A DNA stretch of 64,000 nucleotides from Stenogyne calaminthoides. Lineage: Eukaryota > Streptophyta > Magnoliopsida > Lamiales > Lamiaceae. The notes under the pieces were generated by a model, which worked only from the letters and a program-made list of their open reading frames with translations, was not told the DNA's origin and did not search any database. Made by a program: the position numbers and the translations under genes. Location: positions 16,893,758 through 16,957,757 of the forward strand of contig JBBCBC010000022.1 of the NCBI GenBank assembly GCA_037126765.1, read 5' to 3'. Every line of letters starts with the position of its first letter. Positions within the stretch are counted from its first letter, which is position 1. Below, one piece after another: positions 46,098-58,486 of the stretch.

Positions 46098-47617
46098 TAT
46101 TGGAATTTACTAGCACGTAAATCAGTTAAACATGCGCAGCGGAATAATTAATTCACCAACAACGAATCAACAATTGCATAATTGAAATAACATAATACGT
46201 AAATGAAATTCTTACAGTGCTTCGTAAACAATTTTCTCAACTATGGTATCCACATAATCCCCGTTCACAGACTTGCATAGATTTTTCAGCGTTGAATACC
46301 CACATGAACTTGCTAGGAAAATTCTATTCTAGAGATTTTATGGAGAATATAATTCTTGTGTGTATAATGAATTCCCAATGACTCATATATATAGGAGAGT
46401 CTTAGCTTAAACCCTAAGTTATTTCCTATTGGGAAATAAAAGCCCAAATCCATTAAATTAAATCTCATAGATTTGATTTCCATATATATTTTTTTTTTCC
46501 TACAATAATATACCATATATTATTTTGGGATTCCTATTTAATTAAACAATAATAATAATTAATTCTAAATATAATTATTACTAATTCTCCATAAAAATTA
46601 AATATTAAATTCAATTTATTATTTAATCAACCAACTATAATATGTAATCGAGAGTTACTTATTGTGTGACCCATAATATACCGAGTGATTAGTCAAATTA
46701 ATGGTCTTAATTGAATCCTAGTCAATAAATCAGATATTCTCAATATATGAGGTACGTTGCGAGAAACTTGCAACAACATGTAACATATATGGGCTACTGT
46801 GATAAATTTCTTTCATTCATGAATTTTCGATTAAGTTTTGAACATGATGAAGTGTCTATTCAAATAACTTAATCATATTTTCTCATTACACTAATTGATC
46901 ATGTTTGTCACACTAGGACACAAAGTCCAAACGTGTCGTGCATTGGTCAATGACTAACGATCCAATTAGTATGAGAAGATGAGTATTCTCTCTAAATCCA
47001 CATTGAGGAATGAATTATTTTCTTGACTCAACTACCACGCACATGCATTTCGTGATGAATCCAATCCATGTCATATCTACCCATGAAGGGTGCAAGCGTC
47101 GGTCATGGTCAAAGCTCACCACTCTGCACATGTCGTATGTATTGACCTCAAGTCAGAGGAGTATCACATCGCTTCCACTCACCGAGACACCCGTAGACAC
47201 TTAAGTTGAATAACATCAAACGGTTTCTCAGATGGATATACTAATACCCTCTAAGGTATCTGTGCATCCATTATGAGATATCTAGTATCTCGTAGTAAGT
47301 GAGAACTACTACCCTCTCTTTGAGTATGATGCAAATAGCAAACCAATCTCAAATGCATCATCAATATTCCATTCTTGATTATCCTTGATCGGGGTTATTT
47401 GAGAACCATGTTTAAGTCATCTGAGGTATCACATCCTCAATGACAACATTGGTTCATGGGAACGCATATAAGAATAAATGCAAACAATCAAACACAATAT
47501 TCAAATAAGTGTATTGCAATACATTAATATTAAATAAACAATAATATTAAATCAAATTGAATATTATCGAGTATTATGTCCTTACAAAAGATTGTCTCTA
47601 GGACACTAACACTAACA
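46098..47617 (-). repeat. D1 3' LTR (1520 bp)
   Basis: On the minus strand it begins TGTTAGTGTTAGTGTCC and ends near TTCCAATA, where CA is expected, so the outer end has one substitution. This is the full-length reference for family D in this window. Its segment around 46980-47200 is the most conserved part between copies. Confidence 0.85.
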
Positions 47618-47637
47618 ATCTCCCACTTGAACTAGAG

Positions 47638-48473
47638 TCAATTACCTACATGCTTAACCCCTAGACCATAGAAATGTCTAGTGTGTACATGAACAATTAA
47701 TGCTTTGGTGAAAGGATTAGCCAAATTATCTTCCTTGGGAACATGTTCTAATTCTATCTCTCCTCTAGCAATTATCTCTTGAATCAGATGATAATTCCTA
47801 GGTACATGCTTGTTTATGTTAATGGATTTCGGTTCCTTTGCATGTGCAACCGCACCAATGTTGTCACAATACAACTTTATTGAACTACTGGCACTCAGAA
47901 CTACCTCTAGTTCTTTTAAGAATTGATAATCCAGTCAGCTTCTTTCGCAGCTTCTGATACAGTGCTGTACTCAGCTTCGGTTGTTGAATCTAGGGTTGTA
48001 CTTTGCTTGGAACTATTCCAAGTAACCGCCCCACCGTTGAGTGTGAAGACATAACCTGACTGCGACTTGTAATCATCATAGTCAGATTGGAAACTTGCGT
48101 CAGCGTAACCAGTTACTACTAATTATGACTGCCCACTGTAGAATAGGAAACATTCTTTAGTTCGTCTAAGATACTTCAGAATATTCTTGACAGCAATCTA
48201 GTGAGATTTGCCCAGATTTTGTTGGTATCTACCATTGATGCTGACAGCATATGCAATATCGGGCCTAGTGCAAATCGTGGTGTACATGATTGACCCAATT
48301 ACAGATGCATATGGAACATCCTTCATGTGCTTGATATCAACTTCACTAGAAGGACAATCCTTCTTTGACAGCTTTATCCCATGATTTGCCGGTAGAGACC
48401 CTCTCATAGAGTTCTCCATCGCAAAAAGCTTCAACACTTTGTCTTCATAGGTGGACTGTGACAGCCCCAACAT
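47638..48473 (-). pseudogene. D1 reverse transcriptase C-terminus and RNase H
   Basis: The RT tail has LGLSQSTYEDKVLKLFAMEN, GIKLSKKDCPSSE and GSIMYTTICTRPDIAYAV (48198-48473). RNase H follows in broken frames, with STTEAEYSTV-like words near 47970. Its last part is CDNIGAVAHAKEPKS, HVPKEDNLANPFTKAL (47638-47874). It closely matches D2 (56870-57700). Confidence 0.8.
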
Positions 48474-48489
48474 CCTCTTGGATCTATCA

Positions 48490-48885
48490 GTTGGGGTACA
48501 ATTTGTCCGGATCTATTCGAGGTGTAATTTAAATACAAATTTAAATAAATAATTTACTACTAGCATAAATTAACTTATTCAAATAGCAAATAACCAACAA
48601 CATACATGCATACAAATTTATTAACGTAAAATCCTACACATGCGGAATCTTACCCTCGTAGAGACAACCGTTGAGACAACCGTTGAGAAGTTGGAACAGA
48701 TCAACCCAAGTGTCTTCTCATGTATTCCCTAAGCCCTTGCTCGTTTATCCGATGGAAGATACTCACGAACAATTATAACAAAGGAATAAAGAAAATATTT
48801 GTTGTGCCACCTTTGTGGATTTCTAATTTTTCCAAGACTGAAATTGTGTTGAGGATGAAAAATTCATCCCCTATTTATAAGCATA
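48490..48885 (-). repeat. Family-C LTR fragment
   Basis: Starting ttggggtacaatttgtccgg, it matches the first 400 bp or so of the element C LTRs (tgcggaat, gtgccacctttgtggatttc, cccctatttata). Beyond 48885 the match is lost. It joins D1 directly on the left. It is more diverged than the two LTRs of element C. Confidence 0.7.
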
Positions 48886-49205
48886 ATATCCAAATCAAAA
48901 TCCCTAATTATTATAAGCACAAAAGAAAAAAAAATACCTACGGTTCGTATTAAGGATCAAAAATTGCAATTTGTGTACTATTACCTTTATATTTTTGATA
49001 CCTTGATTTAATTACCGATTCAATCATAAAAATAATAAAATCGCATAGAATCACAAAATAAAATAGAGAGAAAAATAAGTACCGTAAACTGGAGAGAGTT
49101 AAACGGAGTGAAGGAATCGTTGGTTAGAACCTTGTGCTGATAACGTGTTTAAGAATATGCAAGAAAATAAAGAGAAGAGAAAACAAGAAGTAGGAGGCAT
49201 GTCTT
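48886..49205. other. Unassigned 320 bp with a copia-like PBS relic
   Basis: This AT-rich stretch is without genes. Near 49127-49147 the sequence gaaccttgtgctgataacgtg, read on the minus strand, contains CACGTTATCAGCACAAGG. That resembles the leader and PBS area of Ale/Retrofit-type copia elements as I remember them. No LTR could be delimited. Confidence 0.35.
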
Positions 49206-50320
49206 TGTTGGAATTTAGAGGCACGTAAACATGTAATACATGCGCAGCAGAAATAAATAGTTCACCAAAAACGAACAATTAATTGCATAATTAAATACGT
49301 GTAAACATAAAGAGAAACCTTACAGTAAATCGTATGCATATTTCTCTACTATTGTATCCACGTAATCCCCAATCACGGACTTGCACGGATTTTCCAGCGT
49401 TGAATCCCGAGATGAATTTGCTAGGAAAATTCTAACTCTAGATCTTATGGAGAGAATAATGGATTAACGTTGTTTGTGAATTCCCAAGAGCTCATATATA
49501 TAGGGAAAGCCCAGCTTAAATCTTAAGCAAACCAGATTAGGAAATAAAATCCCTAATCTTATAAAATAAATCTCTTAGATTTATTTCACATATATAAAAT
49601 CTCTACGGATTTAATTCCCATGTATATCATATCTCTACGGATTTGATTCCATATATATTAAATCCTATAATAATATTCCATATATTAGTATTGGGAATCC
49701 TATTTAATTAAATCCAATTTAATTAAACACTAATAATAATTAAATTCAAATTAGTCTATTATTAATTAATTCTCCATAAATTAAATATTAAATTCAATTT
49801 AACATTTAATCAATCAACTATAGTCTGTAAAAGGGAACTACTTGTTGTGTAACACATAGGCCCTCATATATCGAGCGATTAGTCAAACTAACCGTCTTAA
49901 TTGAACTCTAGACAATAAATAAGACATTCTTAATATATGAGGTACGTTGCGAGAAACGTGCAACTACCTGTAACTGAAACATGGGCTATTACGATTTCCT
50001 CCTTTCATTCGCGAATACTCGATTAAGTCTTGAACATGATGAAGTGTCTATTCAAATAACTTAATCATATTATCTTTAATCACTAATTGATCATGTATGT
50101 CACACTTAGCCACAAAGTCTAACTTGACGTGCATCGGCCGATAACTTTGATCCAATTATGATAAGAAGATGAGTATTCTCTCTAAATTCACATTGAAGAA
50201 TGAATCCTATTCTTGGCTCAACTACCACACACATGCACTTCGTGATGAACCCAGTCCAAGCCATAGTTACCCATTGACGGGTGCAAGCGTCGGTCATGGT
50301 CAAAGTTCATCACTCCACAC
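49206..50320 (-). repeat. Family-D LTR fragment, minus orientation (1115 bp)
   Basis: It begins TGTTGGAATT on the + strand, the outer end of a family-D LTR. It follows the 46098 copy until 50320, where it stops abruptly at the start of the + strand D2 LTR. Two LTRs of one family thus meet in opposite orientation. Confidence 0.8.
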
Positions 50321-52395
50321 TGTTAGTGTTAGTGTCCTAGAGACAATCTATTGTAAGGACATAATGCTCGATGATATTCAGTTTGATTTAATATTATAGT
50401 TCATTTAATATTAATGTATGGCAATACACTTGTTTGAATATTATGTTTGATTGTATGCATTTATTCATGCAAGTGTTCCCATGACTCATTGCTGTCATTG
50501 AGGTTGTGAGAACTCAGATGACTTAAGCATGATTCTCAAATAGCCCCGATCAAGGATCATCAATAATGGGATATTGATGATGCAATGGAGATTGGTGTAC
50601 GATCTGCATCATACTCTTAGAGAGTGTAGTAAGATCTTACTTACTACGAGATACTAGGTATCTCATGATGGATGCACAAATACCTTAGAGGGTATTGGTA
50701 TACCCATCCGAGAAACCATTTGATGTAGTTCCACTATATGTGTTTACGGGTGTCTCGGTTAGTGGGAGTGATGCGATACTCCTTTGACTTGGGGTCAATA
50801 CGCACGACATGTATGGGATGATGAACTTTGACCATGACCGACGCTTGCACCCGTCCGTGGGTAGATATGGCTTGGATTGGGTTCATCACGAAGTGCGTGT
50901 GCATGGTAGTTGAGCAAGAATAGGATTCATTCCTCAAAGTGGATTTAGAGAATATCTTCATCTTCTCGTCATAATTGGAGCTAAGTCATCGACGATGCAC
51001 GTCAACTTAGACTTTGTAGCTAAGTGTGACATACATGATCAATTAGTGATTAGAGATAAATTGATTAAGTTATTTGAATAGACACTTCATCATGTTCAAG
51101 ACTTAATCGAAATTATTCGAATGAATGAAAGGAGAAATCGTAATAGCCCATGTTTTTGATTCTGGTAGTTGCACTTTTTCAAGCGCACCTCATATATTGA
51201 GAATGTATGATTTATTGTGCAGGGTTCAATTAAGGCCAGATTAGTTTGACTAATCACTTTCGATATATGAGGGCATATGGGTCACACAACAAGTAATTAC
51301 CTTTTACGGATTATAGTTGGTTGATTAAATGTTAAATTAGATTTAATATTTAATTTATGGAGAATTAATTAATAATAGATTAATTTGGAATTAATTATTA
51401 TTAATGTTTAATTAAATTGGATTTAATTAAATAGAAATTTCTAATAATAATATTTGGAATATTATTATATGATTTAATGTATATGGAATCAAATTTAGAT
51501 TTGATATATGGAATTAAATCGTAGAGATTTTATATAGGAAATAAATCGTGAGATTTATTTAAATAAAGATTAGGGATTTCGTTTCGTCGAGTTTTTTTAT
51601 ATGACGGACCTACGTTGGGGTCGAGGGGTAAATAAACCCCTTGAATTTATTTATATATATATACACTTTATAATTAAGATACATGTCTGTTGGCAGCGAT
51701 CTCATAGTAAGTGAAAGATAAATTGTATATTAACTTATTTCTAATATTTTGGAAGGATGAGTATTATTTGTGTTATAGATTATACCATATATCATGTATA
51801 AAACCAATATCTCATAACGAATGTACGTCTCCTTTAAACAAAGTATTATGTGCATCATGTTCAATGTACATTTATTACTAATCCTTGTAAAATCAACACT
51901 CTATAAATAAAATGTTGATTTTTAGGTGAAAAAGAAGTAACAAAATAGAAAAAAAGAATATGTATAATTCACATTTTCAATATACATATAAATGTATTAG
52001 ACTCTGTTAATATAAAGATGTTTTAGTCAAATAATTTTCAAAAATATATAAAAATTCTAAAGTGCAAAAGCTACACTATGTTATAAATTAATTTTAAAAT
52101 TTAAAATTAAAATTAAAATCCTTTGGCCTCCCTATATATACAATTCTTGGGAATTCACGTTAATTCATATTTTCTCCATAAGATCAAATTTATAATTTTC
52201 TAGCAAATTCATCTCATTGGCAAATTATGCAAGTCGTAATTGGGGATTAATGGATATAGTAGTAAAACCGTAATTAATTCTTTGTAAAATTTTGTTTACG
52301 TTTCTTCGTATTTAATTATCTTGCAACTAATTGTTCGTTGTTGGTAATATTTATTTAATTCAGCTTTGCATGTATTACGTGTTTCGTCTTTTAAA
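50321..52395 (+). repeat. D2 5' LTR with an internal foreign segment
   Basis: It begins TGTTAGTGTTAGTGTCC. It follows the family-D LTR to gattagggattt (about 51580), leaves it, and returns at ggcctccctatatatac (about 52123). The extra 540 bp (51581-52122) are AT-rich with no recognisable ends. Without them the LTR is about 1.53 kb, as expected. The outer U5 end near 52395 has lost the usual ttccaaca. Confidence 0.75.
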
Positions 52396-54060
52396 TTTAA
52401 CGGTGGTATTTCGCGCTCTTTATTAATTGCATAATTGTTTGATTTATATTTTTATAAATCTGATACTGGTGCGGTTGACTTTACCCGTGACCACACCAAA
52501 TAATTGTTATGTGTATGTGCACTTGTTGCAATTATTTGTGGGGGTGTACCATATGTATTTGATAAGTGCCCCAATTTTTTTTGTTTTAATTGTTGGGGTG
52601 TGCGATTTTAATAAGTGTAACAAAGCAGATGACTTTATTTGATAAAGCCTCCCACTTCGTCTTCATCGCTACTCATCCCCTGGTTTAGGGTTTTCGAAAC
52701 CCAAAACCGTGTCACTCTTTGATCATGTGCCGCTCGGCTAGGGGCGGAGACCCACGGCGCGTCGCAAGGCGATGGCTGTGAGGACTCGCTCGCCTCAGCG
52801 CGACGGCGGCGTGCATCGATCCCGTTTGCCCTATTCCTGAACCGTTTCGTCTTCGCCGTGATGTTTGTGCACTGATTCGATTCTCGAAGCGATAGTGGTT
52901 CGCCGTTTTCGTCTTCGGTGTGTCGACCTCACACTCAAACCCTGGCGGCGGTGGCGCTCAAACTCGTCTGAATCGCTTAGAGCAAATCGCCGATCATGTG
53001 AATCGAGCTGCGGTGGTGATACACCAGCACGCCTAGGGCGATGCGGTGAAATCGTCAGCGCTCTGGGTTCAACGACGGCGGCCCGCTCCCCTCTGATATT
53101 TGAGCCCGCTACGAAATTGGGGCGACCCGGTTTCGCGTCGCCTCTGGCGGCGTCGATTGGTCTGCCTCGCTTTGTCTCTGACGCCGATTAGTTGCCCGTC
53201 GTTGTCCCTTGACCCTGTTATGAATTTGGTTTTTGTACTAAATCCCTCACTGTTTGGAACTTGGGTGTCGATTTTGTGCCATTGATTGCCTGTTCTTCGA
53301 CTACCCTTTGTTGGCTGACTGTTCTGGACGAAATTGTTGGATTAAAATCTGATTAATTTTGTGAAATTTAGTACTTTGGATTGTCGATTTGATTTTAGGT
53401 TTTGAAACGGTTGTCCCAAATTACTGATTGGATGCTGTTGGATTTGGGCGGTGATGGCGGAGGGTTGTTTTACAAATTTAATTTGGAACAGGCCCTCCCA
53501 TGCAATTTTGGAAATTGCATTTGAGCCCCAACAATAAATAAAATTAAAATTTGATTTTGTTAATTAATTGAATTAATTTAAAATTGGATATTGGTTGGAC
53601 CAAAATAATTAATTGGATTAATTATTGAAGTTTAATAAAATTTTGAAATTGAATTTAAAATTGGTTTTTAAAATTCGTTTTAAAAAAGGAATTATTAAAT
53701 CTCACTAAAACCAATTAGTTGGACTAATGACGGACTTAATTAATTGAATTAATTAAAGGTCAATATATTAATAATGAATTTAATTATTAAAACTTGATTT
53801 TAAAATTGAATTTTGAAATTATGGTTTAAATGATTAAACGAGTTATTAATTCCCACTTGGTTAATGTGTTTTATATTCTGTCAACGTCTTTTACGTCCGC
53901 ATTATAATTGTTTAGGGCTAAGACAAAAAAAGATTGAGTACGTGTTGGACACGTCAATCCCTATTACCCCTGCAGCTGGTTTCTTGAGGCATCTACGTTT
54001 GGCGTGAAGACTCGGAAAAAGCATCGAGATGATCTTAGAGTGCTCGATGTGTGATGTTCT
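52396..54060 (+). other. D2 leader with GC-rich block (52680-53340)
   Basis: Between the LTR and gag lies about 1.6 kb. The middle part is GC-rich (cggctaggggcggagacc, gcgacggcggcg), and the right part (53520-53880) is built from ttaattggattaatt-like words. A 108-codon frame at 52865-53191 has no recognisable domain and may be open by composition only. Confidence 0.5.
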
Positions 54061-54590
54061 TTCGGCATGACTCTCGATATACATAAGCAGCGTGAGGAAA
54101 TGGGTCCTTCTCAATCTTTCAAGCGTTTGAAGGATCTCTTTGATTCTGAATCTCGTTACGAGATTTAAGAAATGATGAGAGATCTGTTTGAATCTTGGGT
54201 TAGCTAAAGAAGGAAGATTTCACCTCGTATCTTAATGTTGATAGGCCTAATTGAAAAACTTGGTAATTTAGGCGTTGAACTAAAAAAGCCAGCGCTTTCA
54301 TTCAAGTTATCCTCGCTATTTGCTTCCATATTTATATTTTAGCTTCATTTGTGAATTCTGATATGAATAAGGCGGATCTTGACCATGCTGAAACTTCACA
54401 ATGTGCTCAAGACTTTTGAGTTCATTTATCATCAAGATGGTGTTCAAAAGAAGGCGCGAATTATCTGAGGATGGGTCCCTTCTCTCTTGTAAGTAGAAGA
54501 AGGAAATTTGGAAGAAAGGACTATGAGGTTCTAGTTGCTAAATGGAATGCACTAGGTGCTTACAAGCACTAGAACATGTATATTTGTTAT
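54061..54590 (+). pseudogene. D2 gag remnant
   Basis: Broken frames resemble the C-terminal half of copia Gag: LIEKLGNLGVELKKP, NVLKTFEFIYHQDGVQKKA and RRKFGRKDYEVLVAKWNALG. Stops and frame changes occur every few dozen codons. The zinc knuckle is not seen. Confidence 0.6.
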
Positions 54591-54594
54591 TAAG

Positions 54595-55700
54595 ATAAAC
54601 ATGTCCACTAATAGCGTTAATTGCTTGGTATTGGATACTGGATTTAGCTCTCACATTTGCACTAATGTGAAAGGGCTCATGTATCATAGAGGCGATTAGA
54701 GGCGGGTGAAGTCGTCTTTGGCGTGGGAGCGGGCAAGAGTTGCTCTGAGCGTGTGGGGACTTATGTGTTAGACTTACTGCTTTGGTTTTAGATTAGAAAC
54801 TTAATAATTGTCATCTAGTTCTTTCTATTACTACTTAACATGTATTTGTTGCATTATGGATGTGATGTTCTTAATATACAAAATAAAAGACTCAAACTTA
54901 GTAATCATGAAAACCCGACTTACTTATGGCATTGTAGAACTTGATCATGTAAACGAGAAAATAATTGCAAGGTTAAGAAAGTTAGACTATGAGTCTTATG
55001 GAGATTGTGAATCTTATCTCATGGGCAAGATGATTAATAGACTATTTTCTGGGAAAGGGGTGCATGCCAAAGAAGTTCTAGAGTTGATCTACTACGATGT
55101 TTGTGGACCATTGCCCACTCTAGTTAGGGGTCACTTCGGCTACTTCGTTACTTTTACTAATGATTTCTCTAGATACGGATGTGTGTATCTCATGAAACAC
55201 AAATCCGAACCTTTTGAGAAATTCAAAGAAGTTTAAGGCTGAAGTAGAGAAGCAACTTGGTAACAGTATCAAGACTCTTCGATCGGATCAAGGAGGTGAA
55301 TACATTAGCCATGAATTCCCTGATTACTTGAAGTTACATGGAATCCAGTCACAATGGACTACTCCCGGAACACCTTAGATGAACGGTGTGTCCGAGAGAA
55401 GAAACCAAACCCTGTTAGACATGGTGAGGTCCATGATGAGTTTTCCTATCTTCCAACATTCTTATGGGATGGCGTTCAAACCTCAATTTATAATGCGAAT
55501 AGGATTCCATCTAAATCGGTTGAGCATACACCATATGAACCATGGTGTGCAAGAAGTCAACTTTTACACATATTAACCATGGGGTTGCCCATGATTGTGA
55601 AAAAAGGATGCTTACAAAGCAAGTTGGAATCAAAAGGTGAAAATGGTTACTTTTGTGGGATATCCTAAGGAAACTAAAGGATATTACTTCTATCTACACG
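54595..55700 (+). pseudogene. D2 protease and integrase
   Basis: The protease shows CLVLDTGFSSHIC near 54620 with the DTG triad intact. The integrase region has EVLELIYYDVCGPLPTLVRG, GYFVTFTNDFSRYGCVYLMK, RSDQGGEYISHEFPDY, and NGVSERRNQTLLDM with the catalytic glutamate. A glutamine just before MNGVSER has become TAG (near 55377). A frame shift after HKSEPFEKFKEV splits the core. Confidence 0.8.
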
Positions 55701-57736
55701 AGAAATAATCGATTGATTGTTTTTAGGCGGACCAAGTTCCTCGAAAAAAGACTATGTCTTTAAGGAACAAGGTAAATGGTGATAGAACTTGAAGAAATTC
55801 AAGAACCACAAATTAACAAAGAGATCGATATATTGTCAAAGCAACATGACAAAGAATCGATTGGGAGCATTAAAATAACTTTTCACAAATTGGGAGTCTT
55901 TCACTAGGTGATCGTCTTTCCCAAATGGGAGAGCGTAATTGGAGTTGGCTTTGCCTATGCAAGAACCTCCAAGTGGAAATTTGAATGAGAACAACATAGT
56001 TCAAACTCCCCCAAGAGGCATCTAAAAGTGTAGCTCTTGAGGACTCTTCGGACATTGATGAAATCGATGCACCACAAAATTTTCACGATCAGAATGTACA
56101 GTCTGCACAACCACAGCTCTGTAAGTATATTAGGAATCATAATCCTCCCATTAGATACGATTACCTCTTGGAGGAATTCATTAATGTGGACATACCGGAT
56201 AAGGACGATCTTAATACTTACTCTGAAGCAGTATTAGATATTGATTCAGGGAAGTGGCATGAAGCCATGAAATCCGAGATGGACTCAATGTACACGGCTG
56301 AGTTGCCTAAAAGGGTTAAACCCATTTGTAAATGACAAAGTACAAACCTACAAAGCTAGGTTGGTGGCGAAGGGTTATAGTCAACACGAAGGCATTGACT
56401 ATGATGAGACCTTCTCACCAGTTGCAAAGATCAAGTCCATTCGAATTTTACTTGCGATAGCAGCACACTGTGATTATGAGATTTGACAGATGGATGTTAA
56501 AACAGTTTTCCTCAATGGAAACATTGATAAGGAAGTGTTTGTGACTTAACCGGAAGGTTTCACATCTAAGTCAAATTCTAATCTAGTATGCAAGCTAAAG
56601 ATATCCATTTATTGATTGAAGCAAGCTTCTAGGAGGTTGAATATCCGATTTATGAAGCTATCAAGTCTTTTGACTTCATCAGAAATTCGGAAGATCCTTG
56701 TGTTTATTGTAAACACAACGGGACGAATATTATTTTCATAATCGTGTATGTCAATGACTTATCGATTTTGGGAAACAATATCCCGTTAATGCAGTCCGTT
56801 GAAGATTGGTTGTCAAAGACCTTCATGATGAAGGATATTTGTGAAGTCTGCTACATCTTAGGGATCAAGATCCACAGGGATAGATCCAAGAGGATGTTGA
56901 GGCTATCACAGTCCATCTATGTAGACAAGGTGTTGAAGTGTTTTGCGATAGACGACTCTAAGAGAGGGTCTCTACCGGCAAATCATGGGATAAAGTTGTC
57001 AAAGAAGGATTGTACTTTTGTTGAAGCTGATATCAAGCACATGAAAGATGTCCCATACGCATATGCAATTGGGTCAATCATGTACGCCATGACTTGCACT
57101 AGGCCAAACGTGGCCTACGCTATCAACATCATTGATAGAAACCAACAGAATCTGGGTGAGTTTCACTAGATTGTTGTCAAGACCATTCTGAAGTATCTTA
57201 GACGAACTAAAGAATGTTTCCTTAGTGGACAGTCTGAACCAGTAGTGACTGGTTATGCTGACGCAAGTTTCAAACCCGACTATGATGATTACAAATCACA
57301 GTCATGTTAAACCACTCTCAATAATGAGGCGGTCGGTTGGAATAGTTCCAAGCAAAAGGACCGCAGATTCAACAACCGAAGTTGAGTACATTGCTGTATC
57401 AGAAGCCTCAAGGAGGCTGTCTGGATTTTATAGTTCTTAAGAGAACTAGGGGTAGTTCCGAGTGCCAGTTGTCTAATAATTTTTTTATTGAGACAACGCT
57501 GGTGCGATTGAGCAAGCAAAGGAACCGAGATCAATAAGCATAAACGAGCATGTACCCAGATTTATCATTTGATCCGAGAGATCACAAGGATAGGAGAAAT
57601 AGAATTAAAATGTATTCTCACATATTCAATTTGGCAGACCCTTTCACCAAAACACTGAGTGTTCATGTACACACTAGACATTTGATGGTCTAGGGGTAAG
57701 ACATGCAGGTGATTGACTCTAGTCCAAGTGGGAGAT
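55701..57736 (+). pseudogene. D2 reverse transcriptase and RNase H
   Basis: The RT N-terminal half is in broken frames (KGYSQHEGIDYDETFSPVAK-like words near 56370). The catalytic motif near 56746 reads YVNDLSILG, so one of the two metal-binding aspartates is asparagine. The RT tail (LSQSIYVDKVLKCFAIDD, GSIMYAMTCTRPNVAYA) is open. RNase H is split over frames (TADSTTEVEYIAVSEA near 57365). The polypurine tract aagtgggagat ends at 57736. Confidence 0.8.
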
Positions 57737-58365
57737 TGTTAGTGTTAGTGTCCTAGAGACAATCTATTGTAAGGACATAATGCTCGATGATATTCATTTT
57801 GATTTAATATTATAGTTCATTTAATATTAATGTATGGCAATACACTTGTTTGAATATTATGTTTGATTGTTTTCATTTATTCATGCAAGTGTTCCCATGA
57901 GTCATTGTTGTCATTGAGGTTGTGAGAACTCAGATGACTTAAGCATGATTCTCAAATAGCCCCGATCAAGGATCATCAAGAATGGGATATTGATGATGCA
58001 ATGAAGATTGGTGTGCGATCTGCATCATACTCTTAGAGAGTGTAGTAAGATCTCACTTACTACGAGATACTAGGTATCTCATGATGGATGCACAAATACC
58101 TTAGAGGGTATTGGTATACCCATCTGAGAAACTGTTTGTTGTAGTTCCACTATATGTGTCTACGGGTGTCTCGGTTAGTGGGAGCGATGCGATACTCCTT
58201 TGACTTGAGGTCAATACGCACGACATGTATGGGATGATGAACATTGACCATGACCGACACTTGCACCCGTCTATGGGTAGATATGGCTTGGATTGGGTTC
58301 ATCACGAAGTGCATGTGCGTGGTAGTTGAGCTAAGAATAAGATTCATTCCTCAAAGTGGATTTAG
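57737..58365 (+). repeat. D2 3' LTR, truncated after 629 bp
   Basis: It begins TGTTAGTGTTAGTGTCC and is very similar to 50321 onwards. It stops at gtggatttag and is followed at once by ggtatcagagc, the primer-binding site of element F. Confidence 0.85.
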
Positions 58366-58486
58366 GGTATCAGAGCAGTGGTTCTATTTGACCACTTGCT
58401 TTGGTAGCCATAGTCTATTTTGCTGAAAGACTTTGGTGGTCTACTGAATAGATCTGTTTGCTGATATCTTACAAGGCTCAGTCATC

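Larger units (their letters stand above)
46098..48488 (-). mobile_element. D1: 3' half of a minus-strand family-D copia element
   Basis: It comprises the 3' LTR (46098-47617), the polypurine tract (minus strand AAGTGGGAGAT, from 47618), RNase H and the end of reverse transcriptase. It is cut off at about 48488, where a family-C LTR fragment begins. The 5' half is not in the window. Confidence 0.85.
50321..58365 (+). mobile_element. D2: decayed + strand family-D copia element
   Basis: It comprises the 5' LTR (50321 to about 52395), a leader with a GC-rich block, gag remnant, protease, integrase, RT, RNase H, polypurine tract (57724-57736) and a truncated 3' LTR (57737-58365). It has many frameshifts and stops. 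The YVDD motif is changed. The right end is fused to element F, so no target duplication can be read. Confidence 0.85.

Noticed and set aside
50106..50399. Short frames with HTHALRDEPSPSHSYP and similar in several places (47010, 50734, 58150)
   Set aside because: They recur because they lie in the conserved part of the family-D LTRs, in both orientations. LTRs are non-coding here.
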